A DNA stretch of 64,000 nucleotides from Mitsuokella sp. oral taxon 131 str. W9106 (GTDB lineage Bacteria > Bacillota > Negativicutes > Selenomonadales > Selenomonadaceae): contig NZ_KI273067.1 of the NCBI RefSeq assembly GCF_000469545.1, forward strand, positions 1 through 64,000. The letters are read 5' to 3'. A model generated the notes under the pieces. It did no database searches and had not been told where the DNA came from. It was given only the letters and a program-made list of their open reading frames with translations. The position numbers and the translations under genes are program-made. How positions within the stretch are numbered: position 1 is the stretch's first letter; the number at the start of each line of letters is the position of its first letter. Of this stretch, positions 18,893 through 28,275 are shown one piece after another.

Positions 18893-19927
18893 ATGAAATT
18901 GCTGGTGACGGGCGGCGCCGGATTTATCGGCGCGAACTTCGTTTACTACGAACTGGAAAACCACCCGGATGACGAGATCCTCTGCGTGGACAAACTCACC
19001 TACGCAGGCAATATGGAAACGCTTGCGGGCGCGATGCGGAATTCGAAGTTTCGATTCGTGCGCGCTGACATCGCGGACCGCAAAGCGATGGATGCGATCT
19101 TTGCGGAGCAAGGCCCCGACATCGTCGTGAACTTTGCGGCGGAGTCGCATGTCGACCGCTCGATTGAGACGCCTGAGATATTCCTGCGGACAAATATTCT
19201 CGGCACGAACGTCCTCATGGATGCGTGCCGGAAATACGGCATCCGCCGATACCATCAGGTCTCGACGGATGAGGTTTACGGCGACCTTCCGCTCGACCGT
19301 CCCGATCTCTTTTTCAAGGAAGCGACGCCGATCAAGGCATCGAGCCCGTACTCCGCATCGAAGGCATCCGCGGATCTTCTCGTCATGGCATATTATCGTA
19401 CGTACCACCTGCCCGTGACGATTTCGCGCTGCTCGAACAACTACGGGCCGTATCACTTCCCGGAAAAGCTTATCCCGCTCATGATCATCAATGCGCTTTC
19501 CGATAAGAAGCTTCCCGTCTACGGCGACGGGCTCAACGTGCGCGACTGGCTCTATGTCAGGGACCATTGCACCGCGATTGATCTTATCATCCGCAAGGGC
19601 AGGGAAGGCGAGACCTACAATATCGGCGGGCACAACGAACGCGCGAATATCGCCGTCGTCAAGACGGTGCTGAGGGAGCTGGGAAAGCCCGAGACGCTCA
19701 TCGAGCACGTCACGGACCGCAAGGGACACGATCGCCGCTATGCGATCGATCCGACGAAAATCCATGCGGAACTCGGCTGGCTGCCGACGACCTCTTTTGA
19801 GGAAGGCATCAAGAAGACGGTCGCATGGTACCTCGAACACCGTGCTTGGTGGGAGCATATCGTGAGCGGCGCTTACGCTTCGTACTACGAAAAAATGTAC
19901 GGCAATCGCACCGTCTTGGATCCATGA
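18893..19927 (+). CDS. rmlB: dTDP-glucose 4,6-dehydratase
   Basis: A 344-residue short-chain dehydrogenase that converts dTDP-glucose to the 4-keto-6-deoxy intermediate. It has the NAD loop GGAGFIG, the catalytic STDEVYGD, the YSASKA Tyr-Lys pair and the NNYGPYHFPEKLIPL block. ATG 18893 follows AAAGGAAG and is two bases after the rmlA stop. rmlC and rmlD are not in the window, so the final sugar (rhamnose or another) is undetermined. Confidence 0.96.
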   Translation: MKLLVTGGAGFIGANFVYYELENHPDDEILCVDKLTYAGNMETLAGAMRNSKFRFVRADIADRKAMDAIFAEQGPDIVVNFAAESHVDRSIETPEIFLRTNILGTNVLMDACRKYGIRRYHQVSTDEVYGDLPLDRPDLFFKEATPIKASSPYSASKASADLLVMAYYRTYHLPVTISRCSNNYGPYHFPEKLIPLMIINALSDKKLPVYGDGLNVRDWLYVRDHCTAIDLIIRKGREGETYNIGGHNERANIAVVKTVLRELGKPETLIEHVTDRKGHDRRYAIDPTKIHAELGWLPTTSFEEGIKKTVAWYLEHRAWWEHIVSGAYASYYEKMYGNRTVLDP

Positions 19928-19968
19928 GGAAACCGCTTGCACGAGGGAAAATTTTTTCTAAAAAAAGT

Positions 19969-19997
19969 TTGCCTGCTACAGATAAGCATGATATACT
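19969..19997 (+). promoter_or_regulatory. Promoter of ispH-rpsA
   Basis: TTGCCT (19969-19974) and TATACT (19992-19997) have a 17-base spacer. Confidence 0.65.
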
Positions 19998-20057
19998 AAA
20001 AAGCAGGTCATGAGTCATTCGGTGATTTGTGCCTAAGGTACGTGAAATGGTGATACG

Positions 20058-20885
20058 ATGGAAGTGCTCTTGGCGGACTACCTCGGTTTTTGCTACGGGG
20101 TCAAACGTGCGATCCAGATGGCGAAGGAAAACGCCGCGAAGGACGGCACCTCCTGTACGCTTGGCCCGATCATCCACAACCCGCAGATGGTGAGACGTCT
20201 GCAGGAAGAAGGAGTCGGGACGGTCTCCTCTTTGGATGCGATGCGGCACGGCACGATCATCATTCGCTCGCATGGCGTCGGGCCATCCGTTTACGAAGAA
20301 GCGGAACGCCGTGGTCTCAATATGGTCGACGCGACGTGCCCGCATGTCAAGAAGGCACAGCTTTCGGCAAAGGCACTGGTCGATGAAGGCTATGCGGTCA
20401 TCCTCATCGGCGAAAAGGAGCACCCCGAGGTCAAGAGCATTTTGGAGTGGGCGTCCGGAAAGGCGCGCATCGTGGAGACCGAGGCGGAAGCAAAAGCGAT
20501 TGAGCCGTGCGCACGGCTCGGCGTCGTCTGCCAGACGACGTTTTCCCGCGTGCGCTTTGAACGGATCGTCGCGCAGCTCCTCGAAAAGGCACGCGAGATC
20601 AAGATCCTCCGCACGATTTGCACCGCGACGGATCAGCGTCAGGCGGCGGCGATGGCACTCGCCGAAAAAGTGGATCGGATGCTCGTCATTGGCGGCAGAA
20701 ACAGTGCCAATACGACGCGCCTCGCGCAGCTATGCGCAGAAAAGTGCCTGACTTTCCACATCGAGACGGCGGCAGAGCTGCAGCCCGAGTGGTTTGACAA
20801 CATAGAAAAAATTGGTATTACAGCTGGTGCTTCTACACCGGACTGGATTATCAGGGAGGTATACAAGAAGTGTCAGAACAGATGA
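20058..20885 (+). CDS. ispH: 4-hydroxy-3-methylbut-2-enyl diphosphate reductase
   Basis: A 275-residue Fe-S enzyme, the last step of the MEP isoprenoid pathway, giving IPP and DMAPP. The three cluster Cys are visible in GFCYGVKRA (Cys12), ATCPHVKK and TICTATDQRQ. The substrate-binding strings IIHNPQ, RSHGVG and GGRNSANTTRL are intact. In Clostridia ispH is often fused to an S1 protein. Here the two are separate but overlap by 16 bases. Confidence 0.97.
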   Translation: MEVLLADYLGFCYGVKRAIQMAKENAAKDGTSCTLGPIIHNPQMVRRLQEEGVGTVSSLDAMRHGTIIIRSHGVGPSVYEEAERRGLNMVDATCPHVKKAQLSAKALVDEGYAVILIGEKEHPEVKSILEWASGKARIVETEAEAKAIEPCARLGVVCQTTFSRVRFERIVAQLLEKAREIKILRTICTATDQRQAAAMALAEKVDRMLVIGGRNSANTTRLAQLCAEKCLTFHIETAAELQPEWFDNIEKIGITAGASTPDWIIREVYKKCQNR

Positions 20886-21934
20886 GTATGGAAGAATTGT
20901 TGGCGCAGGAGTCGATGCCGGATATCCAGGAACGTACTACGGTACGCGGTACGGTCGTCCAGGTGACGCGCGATGAAGCCTATGTAGACATTGGCTACAA
21001 GCAGGAGATCGCCGTCCCGAAGCGTGAGCTTGCGTATCCGACGCCGGATTCGGCAGAGGATGTGGTCAAGGTCGGCGATGAGATCGACGTCTACGTCGTA
21101 TCCCTCGGCGGAGACAACGGCGGCATTCTTTCGAAGGTCAAGGCGGACCGCATGGTCGCTTGGACGGAGATGGAGAAGATCAAGGAGGCCGGGAAAACGG
21201 TCCAGGCGCACGTCAACCAGGTAGTAAAGGGCGGTCTCGTCGCGTCGGTCAACGGTCTTCGTGGATTCATCCCCGCTTCTCAGATGGAACTGCACTTCGT
21301 CAAAGATCTTTCGGTCTATGTCGGACAGACGGTCGAAGCGGAGATCATCGAGATCGACGTGCATAAGCAGCGCCTTGTCCTCTCGCGTCGCGCCCTGCTT
21401 GAGGCAGAGCGTGCAAAGCGCGAGGAAGAAGTGTTCTCGACACTTGAGGCTGGGCAAACGGTTCGTGGCACGGTCAAGCGTCTCGTCGACTACGGTGCGT
21501 TCATCGACATCGGCGGCGTCGATGGGCTGGCACATATCTCCGACCTCGCATGGCATCGCGTCAAGCATCCTTCCGATGTCCTCGAAGTTGGCCAGGAACT
21601 CGACGTCTATGTCAAGAACGTTGACGCTGAGGCAAAGCGCATCTCGCTGTCCGTCAAGGACACGATGCGTGATCCGTGGCTCGATCATGCAGAGCATTAC
21701 AACGAGGGCGACATCATCGAAGGCAAGGTCATCAAGCTTACGGACTTCGGCGCATTCATGGAAATCGAGCCGGGATTCGATGGCCTCATCCCGATGGGTG
21801 AGCTTGCAGAGAAGCGCATCGAGCGTGCAGACGAAGCCGTCCATGTCGGCGACATCGTCCGCGTCAAGATCCTGCGCATCGATATGAAGCGCAAGCGCAT
21901 CTCGCTCTCGATCACGAAGGCAAAGAACGAATAA
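20870..21934 (+). CDS. rpsA: 30S ribosomal protein S1-like, four S1 domains
   Basis: A 354-residue protein with four consecutive S1 RNA-binding domains. The third and fourth are the most canonical (GTVKRLVDYGAFIDIGGVDG and GKVIKLTDFGAFMEIEPGFD). It is shorter than the six-domain S1 of Proteobacteria, as usual in Firmicutes. The GTG start at 20870 follows GGGAGG and lies inside the end of ispH, so translation is coupled. Confidence 0.93.
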   Translation: MSEQMSMEELLAQESMPDIQERTTVRGTVVQVTRDEAYVDIGYKQEIAVPKRELAYPTPDSAEDVVKVGDEIDVYVVSLGGDNGGILSKVKADRMVAWTEMEKIKEAGKTVQAHVNQVVKGGLVASVNGLRGFIPASQMELHFVKDLSVYVGQTVEAEIIEIDVHKQRLVLSRRALLEAERAKREEEVFSTLEAGQTVRGTVKRLVDYGAFIDIGGVDGLAHISDLAWHRVKHPSDVLEVGQELDVYVKNVDAEAKRISLSVKDTMRDPWLDHAEHYNEGDIIEGKVIKLTDFGAFMEIEPGFDGLIPMGELAEKRIERADEAVHVGDIVRVKILRIDMKRKRISLSITKAKNE

Positions 21935-21958
21935 GAAAACCGCAAACACAGCATATTC

Positions 21959-21987
21959 GGGAGTGGTGGACATCCATCACTCCTTTG
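21959..21987 (+). terminator. Terminator after rpsA
   Basis: GGGAGTGGTGGA pairs with TCCATCACTCC across a short CA loop (about 21959-21983), followed by a T-rich run broken by one G. Confidence 0.7.
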
Positions 21988-22023
21988 TTGTAGCAAGAAG
22001 CAGCATTGGGCAGAAAGCAGTAT

Positions 22024-23418
22024 ATGAGCAAACAATATCCGGGCGTCATCTTGCGCGTCCAGCCGGGTAGCCTCGCAGAGGAACTGGAGCTCGCGCCCGG
22101 CGATAAGATCCTCGCAGTCAACGGACAGGGACTTCGCGACATCATCGACCTGAGCTTCGCGATGGCAGACGAGGCGATCGATCTGCTCGTCGAACACGCA
22201 GGCGGCGAGCAGGAAATGATTTCGTTCGACAAGGATGCCGACGAAGAGCTTGGCGTCGAATTCGAGTCGGCTGTTTTTGACGGCATACGAAGCTGCGCGA
22301 ATCATTGCTGTTTTTGCTTCGTTGACATGATCGCACCTAATATGCGCAACAGTCTTTCCATCCGCGACGACGACTACCGTCTCTCCTTTCTTTACGGCAA
22401 CTTCATTACGATGACGAACCTAAGCGATGCGGATTTTCGCCGCATCGAGCAATACCATCTGTCGCCCTTATACGTTTCGGTCCAGTGCATGAATCCAAAG
22501 CTGCGTGCTGAGATCCTGCGCTGCAAGGGCGCGGCGCAGATCGCTTCGCAGCTTGACCGCCTTGAGGCGACGGGAACGGAGTACCATACGCAGGTCGTGC
22601 TCTGCGCAGGGCTGAACGACGGCGAGGAGCTGGAACGCACGATCCGCGAGATTGTCGCGCGCCGTCCGCACGCGCTTTCGCTCGCCGTCGTGCCGGTCGG
22701 CATCACGAAGTACCGCATGGATCCATTCCCGCTCAAGCAATTCGGCCGGGAGGAAGCGGCAACTGTCATCGAACAGGCGGAGAAATGGCAGAAGAAGCTG
22801 CAGGAAGAGGATGGACGCACATTCCTCTACCTCGGCGATGAGTTCTACTTCTTGGCGGGACGCGAGGTGCCGCCTTCCCGCTTTTACGACGGGTTTCCGC
22901 AGCTCGACAACGGCATCGGCCTCACGCGGAACTTCTTGAACGAGTGGGAAGGGACGAAGCCGCAGCAAAGCGCCTACGAGACGCCCGTTCATCTCGCTGT
23001 TGTCACGGGCACTGCGATCGCGCCTGTCATGCAGCGGCTCGCGGATACCGTAAAGCAAAGGAATCTTGCGGTGCACATCATCGCCGTGCCGAACGAGCAC
23101 TTCGGCACGACGGTCAATGTATCGGGGCTGCTCACTGCACATGACATTATCGCATCGCTTAAAAAGATGGGCGAGCATTTTGACGGCGTGCTGATCCCAG
23201 AGTCCGCGCTGCGTTCAGGCGAGGACATCTTCCTCGACGACGTGACACTCGACGATCTGCGCGCCCATTTTCCAAAGGCGCGCATCGAGCCCGTGCAGAA
23301 TGGCCATGACTATCGCATGGCGCTCACGGGCTGGCGCACCTACCATAAGGACAGGGCGCGTGAGACGGCGTACATGTGGCAGAGCAATGCCGGCTACACG
23401 AAGAATGTTTCGTATTGA
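22024..23418 (+). CDS. PDZ/radical-SAM protein with C-terminal DUF512
   Basis: A 464-residue protein. An N-terminal PDZ-like domain (VQPGSLAEELELAPGDKILA) is followed by a radical-SAM-like Cys cluster in CANHCCFCF (C-x3-C-x2-C), and then by DUF512. This architecture is conserved in Clostridia and Negativicutes and usually lies next to der and plsY, as here. The function is not established. ATG 22024 has a weak ribosome-binding site, and a TTG six codons upstream is possible. Confidence 0.85.
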   Translation: MSKQYPGVILRVQPGSLAEELELAPGDKILAVNGQGLRDIIDLSFAMADEAIDLLVEHAGGEQEMISFDKDADEELGVEFESAVFDGIRSCANHCCFCFVDMIAPNMRNSLSIRDDDYRLSFLYGNFITMTNLSDADFRRIEQYHLSPLYVSVQCMNPKLRAEILRCKGAAQIASQLDRLEATGTEYHTQVVLCAGLNDGEELERTIREIVARRPHALSLAVVPVGITKYRMDPFPLKQFGREEAATVIEQAEKWQKKLQEEDGRTFLYLGDEFYFLAGREVPPSRFYDGFPQLDNGIGLTRNFLNEWEGTKPQQSAYETPVHLAVVTGTAIAPVMQRLADTVKQRNLAVHIIAVPNEHFGTTVNVSGLLTAHDIIASLKKMGEHFDGVLIPESALRSGEDIFLDDVTLDDLRAHFPKARIEPVQNGHDYRMALTGWRTYHKDRARETAYMWQSNAGYTKNVSY

Positions 23419-23468
23419 TATCTTGATATCTTGATAGCGAAAAACACGGATCAGAGAGAAGGGATTTT

Positions 23469-24794
23469 ATGAGCAAGCCAATCGTTGCGATCGTTGGTCG
23501 CCCGAATGTCGGCAAGTCGACGCTTTTCAATCAGATCGGGCGGAAGCGCGTCTCGATTGTCGACGACATGCCGGGCGTCACGCGTGACCGCATTTACCTC
23601 GACGCCGAGTGGCTCAATCGCGCGTTCACCATGATCGATACGGGCGGCATCGAGTTCGATGCGCGCAGCCATATCCTGCAGGCGATACGCAGCCAGGCGC
23701 AGCTCGCGATGGAGGAGGCAGACGTCATTCTCTTCCTCGTGGACGGGCGGGCAGGGCTCACGACGGCGGATGAGGAAGTCGCGCGGCTCCTTCGTCAGAC
23801 GAAGAAGCCCGTCGTGCTCGGTGTCAACAAGATCGATAGCCCGCAGCGTGCGGTGGATATCTACGAATTTTGCAATCTAGGGCTCGGCGATCCGATTGCG
23901 CTTTCCGCATCGAATGCCATGAATCTCGGCGATCTCCTCGATGCCGTCGTCGCGCATTTTCCCGACCATGTGGAAGAAGTGCGCGACGAAGAGGAGATTC
24001 GCATTACGGTCATCGGCCGTCCGAATGTCGGCAAGTCATCGCTCGTCAACGCGCTTCTCGGCGAGGAGCGCGTCATCGTCAGCGATGTCCCGGGAACGAC
24101 GCGTGATGCGATCGATACGCATTTCATGCGCGATGGCATGAAGTTTACGCTCATCGATACGGCGGGCATGCGCCGCCGCGGCAGGATTGGCGAGGCAGTC
24201 GAGCGATACAGTGTCATCCGCTCGCTGCGCGCCGTCGACCGTGCCGATGTCGTGCTCATGATGATCAGCGCCGAAGAGGGCATCACGGAGCAGGACAAGA
24301 AGATCGCAGGCTACGCGCATGCGTCGGGAAAAGGCGTTGTCATCGTCGTCAACAAGTGGGATATCTATCCGAACAAGGACGACAAATCGACGCTGCGCTT
24401 CACAGAAGACCTGCGCGACGAACTCGGCTTCCTGCAATATGCGCCCGTGCTCTATGCCTCGGCGCTCACGGGGCAGCGCGTTGGGCGCATCACGGAGCTC
24501 GTGAAGTACGTCGCTGAGCAGCAGTCGATGCGCATCAAGACGAGCGTCCTGAACGAACTGATCCGCGACGCCGTATCGGTCAATCCGCCGCCCATGCACC
24601 GCGGCAAGCAGCTCAAGATCCTGTTCATGACGCAGGTTGGCGTCGCGCCGCCGAAGTTCATCCTCTTCGTCAACGATCCAAAGCTCATGCACTTTTCGTA
24701 CCTGCGCTTCATCGAGAACCGCCTGCGCGAGAGCTTCGGCTTCGAGGGAACGCCGCTTCAGCTCATTGTGCGCGCACGTGAGGAGGAGGAATGA
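23469..24794 (+). CDS. der: GTPase Der (EngA), ribosome assembly
   Basis: A 441-residue double-GTPase needed for 50S ribosome maturation. Both G domains are complete: GRPNVGKST, DTGG and NKID in the first; GRPNVGKSS, DTAGMRR and NKWD in the second. A KH-like C-terminal domain carries PPMHRGKQLKILF. ATG 23469 follows AGAGAAGGG. Its TGA overlaps the plsY start. Confidence 0.98.
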   Translation: MSKPIVAIVGRPNVGKSTLFNQIGRKRVSIVDDMPGVTRDRIYLDAEWLNRAFTMIDTGGIEFDARSHILQAIRSQAQLAMEEADVILFLVDGRAGLTTADEEVARLLRQTKKPVVLGVNKIDSPQRAVDIYEFCNLGLGDPIALSASNAMNLGDLLDAVVAHFPDHVEEVRDEEEIRITVIGRPNVGKSSLVNALLGEERVIVSDVPGTTRDAIDTHFMRDGMKFTLIDTAGMRRRGRIGEAVERYSVIRSLRAVDRADVVLMMISAEEGITEQDKKIAGYAHASGKGVVIVVNKWDIYPNKDDKSTLRFTEDLRDELGFLQYAPVLYASALTGQRVGRITELVKYVAEQQSMRIKTSVLNELIRDAVSVNPPPMHRGKQLKILFMTQVGVAPPKFILFVNDPKLMHFSYLRFIENRLRESFGFEGTPLQLIVRAREEEE

Positions 24795-25393
24795 CGATGG
24801 TTTCGTATTTTCCCGTTTGCCTCATCGCTTATTTGCTCGGCTCGGTTCCGAACGGGCTCGTATTTGGAAAGCTCCTTTGGAAGACCGATCTCCGCGAGTA
24901 TGGCAGCCACAACATTGGTGCGACGAATGCGTGGCGCACGCTCGGAAAGGGCGCGGGCATCCTGATCTTCGCACTCGATTTCCTGAAGGGCGCCGTCAGC
25001 GTGCTTCTTGGCGGCGCGCTTATCCATGCGCCGCTCGCACTCGTGCTCGGCGGCCTCTTTGCGATCATCGGGCACTCGTGCTCGCTCTTTCTGCGCTTTC
25101 ATGGCGGCAAGGGCGTCGCGACGGGGCTCGGCGTCATCGCGATGCTCATGCCGCTGCCGAGTCTCATCGTCTTTCTTGTCTGGCTCGCCATCGTTGTCGT
25201 GACGAAGTACGTATCGCTTGGTTCGTGTGTCGCGGCGCTGCTCGTGCCGATCCTTTCGTTGGCACTTGGCTTTCCACGCGAGTACACGGCATTCGGCGCG
25301 CTTGCCGCTGCTTTTGTCATCGTGCGCCACCATGCGAACATCGTGCGCCTGTTAAATGGAACGGAGCCGAAAATCAAAGCAGGGCATCGTTAA
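24791..25393 (+). CDS. plsY: Acyl-phosphate:glycerol-3-phosphate acyltransferase
   Basis: A 200-residue inner-membrane enzyme that makes lysophosphatidic acid from acyl-phosphate. Family motifs are seen in order: LGSVPNGLVFGK, YGSHNIGATNAWRTLGKGAG, and LRFHGGKGVATG. About five membrane segments. The ATG at 24791 overlaps the der stop (ATGA); a second ATG at 24797 is possible. Confidence 0.96.
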   Translation: MTMVSYFPVCLIAYLLGSVPNGLVFGKLLWKTDLREYGSHNIGATNAWRTLGKGAGILIFALDFLKGAVSVLLGGALIHAPLALVLGGLFAIIGHSCSLFLRFHGGKGVATGLGVIAMLMPLPSLIVFLVWLAIVVVTKYVSLGSCVAALLVPILSLALGFPREYTAFGALAAAFVIVRHHANIVRLLNGTEPKIKAGHR

Positions 25394-25439
25394 GGCATGG
25401 AAGAGAAGTACGGATTCCGTGAAAAAGCACGGTAAATCA

Positions 25440-25478
25440 TTGTGCTACTGCAAGGGATTGTGCTATACTATCCCTTGC
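25440..25478 (+). promoter_or_regulatory. Promoter with inverted repeat bracketing the -10 box
   Basis: TTGTGC (25440-25445) and TATACT (25464-25469) have an 18-base spacer. GCAAGGGAT (25450-25458) and ATCCCTTGC (25470-25478) form a perfect 9-base inverted repeat on both sides of the -10 box, so a regulator may bind there. Confidence 0.55.
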
Positions 25479-25496
25479 TAGAAGAATACTATCCAT

Positions 25497-25536
25497 TGGA
25501 GGCGTAATGGATGGACTGGAGGCGTAATAGATGGAC
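25497..25536 (+). repeat. Tandem duplication of a ribosome-binding site and start region
   Basis: Two head-to-tail 20-base copies differ at one base: each has TGGAGGCGTAAT then GATGGAC. The second copy is the real start of the next gene (ATG 25531). The first copy makes a six-codon ORF (ATG 25507, MDGLEA) that stops at 25525-25527, just before the real start. Confidence 0.9.
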
Positions 25537-25977
25537 AAAGAAAAAAGCGGCTTCTTTTTGGTTCGTGAAGAGATTTTGCCGGAGGCAATCAAAAAGACGA
25601 TCCGCGTAAAGGAGATGCTCAAACGCGGCGACGCGCGCACGATCAATGAGGCTGTCGAGAAAATGGAGCTTTCGCGCAGTGCGTACTACAAGTACAAGGA
25701 CTACGTGTTTCCCTTTTATGAGGCGAGCCAGAACAAGATCGTAACGCTCACGCTGCTGCTCGAGCATAAAAAGGGCGTGCTGTCGAGCGTGCTCAACACG
25801 ATTTCCTCGGAATCCGGCAGCGTCATGACGATCAATCAGGGCATTCCCCTGCAGGGCGTAGCCAATGCGACAATCTCGATCGAGACGGCAAATCTCTCGA
25901 TCGACCTTGAGGCTCTTCTCGATAAGATCCGCATGGTCGACGGGGTCAAGCGCCTCGAAATCCTTGGCCAGTCGTAA
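25531..25977 (+). CDS. ACT-domain protein (PheB/UPF0735-like)
   Basis: A 148-residue protein: an N-terminal helix-turn-helix-like part (TINEAVEKMELSRSAYYKYK) and a C-terminal ACT domain (VTLTLLLEHKKGVLSSVLNT). This family commonly lies upstream of hom and thrB in Firmicutes and is thought to be a small amino-acid-sensing regulator; its exact role is unclear. ATG 25531 follows the second copy of GGAGGCG. hom starts 17 bases downstream. Confidence 0.88.
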   Translation: MDKEKSGFFLVREEILPEAIKKTIRVKEMLKRGDARTINEAVEKMELSRSAYYKYKDYVFPFYEASQNKIVTLTLLLEHKKGVLSSVLNTISSESGSVMTINQGIPLQGVANATISIETANLSIDLEALLDKIRMVDGVKRLEILGQS

Positions 25978-25994
25978 CGGAGCGGGGAGGAATC

Positions 25995-27296
25995 ATGGAA
26001 CGCATCATCAAGATCGGCCTATTGGGGGCGGGAACAGTCGGTTCGGGCGTCGTCAAGGTGCTCGATATGAACCGCCAGCAGATCGTGGAGCGCGTCGGTG
26101 CTTCCATCGAGCTGAAGGCCGTTCTCGTCCGCAATATGAAACGGAAACGACCGTATCTGAGGAACGTCCGCCTGACCGATGATATCGAAGATATCCTAAC
26201 GGACGGGGAAATTGATGTCGTCGTCGAGCTCATGGGCGGCATTGAGCCTGCGAAGACGTACATGCTTCGCGCGATGGAAGCAGGCAAGAGTGTCGTCACG
26301 GCGAACAAGGACGTCGTCGCGCAGTTCGGCAAGGAAATGTTCGACATGGCGTCGAAGAAGGACGTCGACTTTCTCTTTGAGGCGAGCGTCGGCGGTGGAA
26401 TCCCGATCATCACGCCGCTCAAGCAATGCCTGACGGCAAATCGCATCACGGAAATCATGGGCATCGTCAATGGCACGACGAATTACATGCTCACGCAGAT
26501 GATGGAGTGCGGCAAGAGCTACGAGGCAGCGCTGAAAGAAGCGCAGGAGAAAGGTTATGCCGAGGCGGATCCATCTGCTGATGTCGACGGGCTCGATGCA
26601 GCGCGCAAGGCGGCTATACTCGCCTCAATCGCATTCAACATGCGCATTCATCTCGATGATGTCTCGGTGGAAGGGATTTCGAGGATCACGTCTGCTGACA
26701 TCGACTACGCAAAGGATCTCGGCTATGTCGTCAAGCTGCTCGCCGTCGGCAAAAACGATGCCGATGCGGGCGTCGACGTGCGCGTGCATCCCGTTCTCCT
26801 GCCGAAGAGCCATCCTCTCGCGGCCGTCAACGGCGTCTATAACGCAATTTTCGTGCGCGGCAACGCCATCGGCGAGGCGATGTTCTACGGGCAGGGGGCG
26901 GGATCGCTTCCGACGGCATCGGCAGTCGTCTCCGATATCATCGACGTTGCGCGCGACATCGTGCACCATACGTTCGGAAAGGTGCGCTGCACCTGCTTTG
27001 AGCAGAAAAAGCTCTGTCCGATTGCGAATACCTCGTCCTCGTACTACGTGCGCCTGCTCGTCGATGACAAGCCGGGCGTCCTGGGCGCGATCGCGACGGC
27101 GTTCGGCAATGCGGGGGTCAGCCTGAAGTCCGTGATCCAGACGCGCCGCAACGTCGTTGAAGACCATGCGGAGATTGTGGCGGTCACGCATATCGTCGCG
27201 CATGCACGCATCGAAGAGGCGGTCAGGGTACTTGCGGGGCTGCCTGTCGTCGATGAAGTGCGCAATATGATACGTGTCGAGAATGAACGGGGGTAA
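25995..27296 (+). CDS. hom: Homoserine dehydrogenase
   Basis: A 433-residue enzyme that reduces aspartate semialdehyde to homoserine for threonine and methionine. It has the NAD(P) loop GLLGAGTVGSGVV, the catalytic block (GIVNGTTNYMLTQM, PSADVDGLDAARK) and a C-terminal ACT domain (VDDKPGVLGAIATAFGNAGV), which is usually the threonine feedback site. thrB follows after two bases. Confidence 0.97.
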   Translation: MERIIKIGLLGAGTVGSGVVKVLDMNRQQIVERVGASIELKAVLVRNMKRKRPYLRNVRLTDDIEDILTDGEIDVVVELMGGIEPAKTYMLRAMEAGKSVVTANKDVVAQFGKEMFDMASKKDVDFLFEASVGGGIPIITPLKQCLTANRITEIMGIVNGTTNYMLTQMMECGKSYEAALKEAQEKGYAEADPSADVDGLDAARKAAILASIAFNMRIHLDDVSVEGISRITSADIDYAKDLGYVVKLLAVGKNDADAGVDVRVHPVLLPKSHPLAAVNGVYNAIFVRGNAIGEAMFYGQGAGSLPTASAVVSDIIDVARDIVHHTFGKVRCTCFEQKKLCPIANTSSSYYVRLLVDDKPGVLGAIATAFGNAGVSLKSVIQTRRNVVEDHAEIVAVTHIVAHARIEEAVRVLAGLPVVDEVRNMIRVENERG

Positions 27297-27298
27297 TC

Positions 27299-28228
27299 AT
27301 GGCGGAACGATCCATATCCATTCGCGTGCCGGGAACGAGCGCGAACTGCGGCCCGGGGTTTGATACGCTCGGACTTGCCTGTACGCTTTACAACGATCTG
27401 ACACTCGAACTCACGCATGAGCCGCAGCTTGAGATCGTGGTGCATGGAGAGGGCGCGGGCGCGATCCCGACCGATGCGCGCAATATCGTTTGGCGCTCCA
27501 TCCAGTACCTGCTGCAGCAGGCGGGAGCTGAGCGCGAGTACCGAGGCGCAAAGATCGAGATGGAGAACCGCGTGCCGATCTCGCGCGGCCTCGGCAGCAG
27601 CGCGACGGCTATCGTTGCGGGACTCAAGGCAGCGAATGTCCTCATCGGCAATCGCTACAGCCGGCGCGAGCTCCTGCAGTTCGCAGCGGCGATCGAAGGG
27701 CATCCAGACAATGTCGCGCCCGCGATCTTCGGCGGCTTTACGATCAGCACGACGATGCGAAGCGGCGTGGAGTGCTTCTCCTTCGTTCCGAAGTTTCATC
27801 TTACGTTTGTCGTTGCCGTTCCAAACTTCTCGCTCCCGACGCGTGCAGCGCGAAAAGTCCTGCCCGAAGACGTGCCGATGAAGGATGCCGTGTTCAATAT
27901 CGGCCGGGCAACCATGCTCATTGCGGCGCTTACGCGCGGCAGCGAACGCTTCCTGCGCGCCTCGTTTGACGATGCGCTGCATCAGCCGTACCGCTCAAAG
28001 CTCGTCCCCGGCATGTACGACGTGTTCCGCGCTGCGCGCAGGGCGGGCGCTGTCGGCACATCGCTGAGCGGGGCCGGACCGAGCCTCATCGCCTACGCGC
28101 TTGAGCGCCATCGCTGCGAAGAGGCGATCGGCGAAGCGATGAAGTCGGCGTTTGCCGCGCATGATGTGCATGCGGATATTTTGACGCTTCGGCTCGATAT
28201 GCGCGGAGCGCATGTGCGCAAAGAATAA
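27299..28228 (+). CDS. thrB: Homoserine kinase
   Basis: A 309-residue GHMP kinase that phosphorylates homoserine before threonine synthase. It has the ATP loop PISRGLGSSATAIVAGL, the N-terminal VPGTSANCGPGFDTLG and the C-terminal GTSLSGAGPSLIAY. ATG 27299 follows GGGGG two bases after hom. thrC is not seen here. Confidence 0.96.
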   Translation: MAERSISIRVPGTSANCGPGFDTLGLACTLYNDLTLELTHEPQLEIVVHGEGAGAIPTDARNIVWRSIQYLLQQAGAEREYRGAKIEMENRVPISRGLGSSATAIVAGLKAANVLIGNRYSRRELLQFAAAIEGHPDNVAPAIFGGFTISTTMRSGVECFSFVPKFHLTFVVAVPNFSLPTRAARKVLPEDVPMKDAVFNIGRATMLIAALTRGSERFLRASFDDALHQPYRSKLVPGMYDVFRAARRAGAVGTSLSGAGPSLIAYALERHRCEEAIGEAMKSAFAAHDVHADILTLRLDMRGAHVRKE

Positions 28229-28235
28229 AGGCAGG

Positions 28236-28259
28236 CCTTGCGCTCGGCAAGGTTTTTTT
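28236..28259 (+). terminator. Terminator after thrB
   Basis: CCTTGC (28236-28241) pairs with GCAAGG (28247-28252), followed by seven T. Confidence 0.8.
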
Positions 28260-28275
28260 GCGAGGAAGTGAAGGC

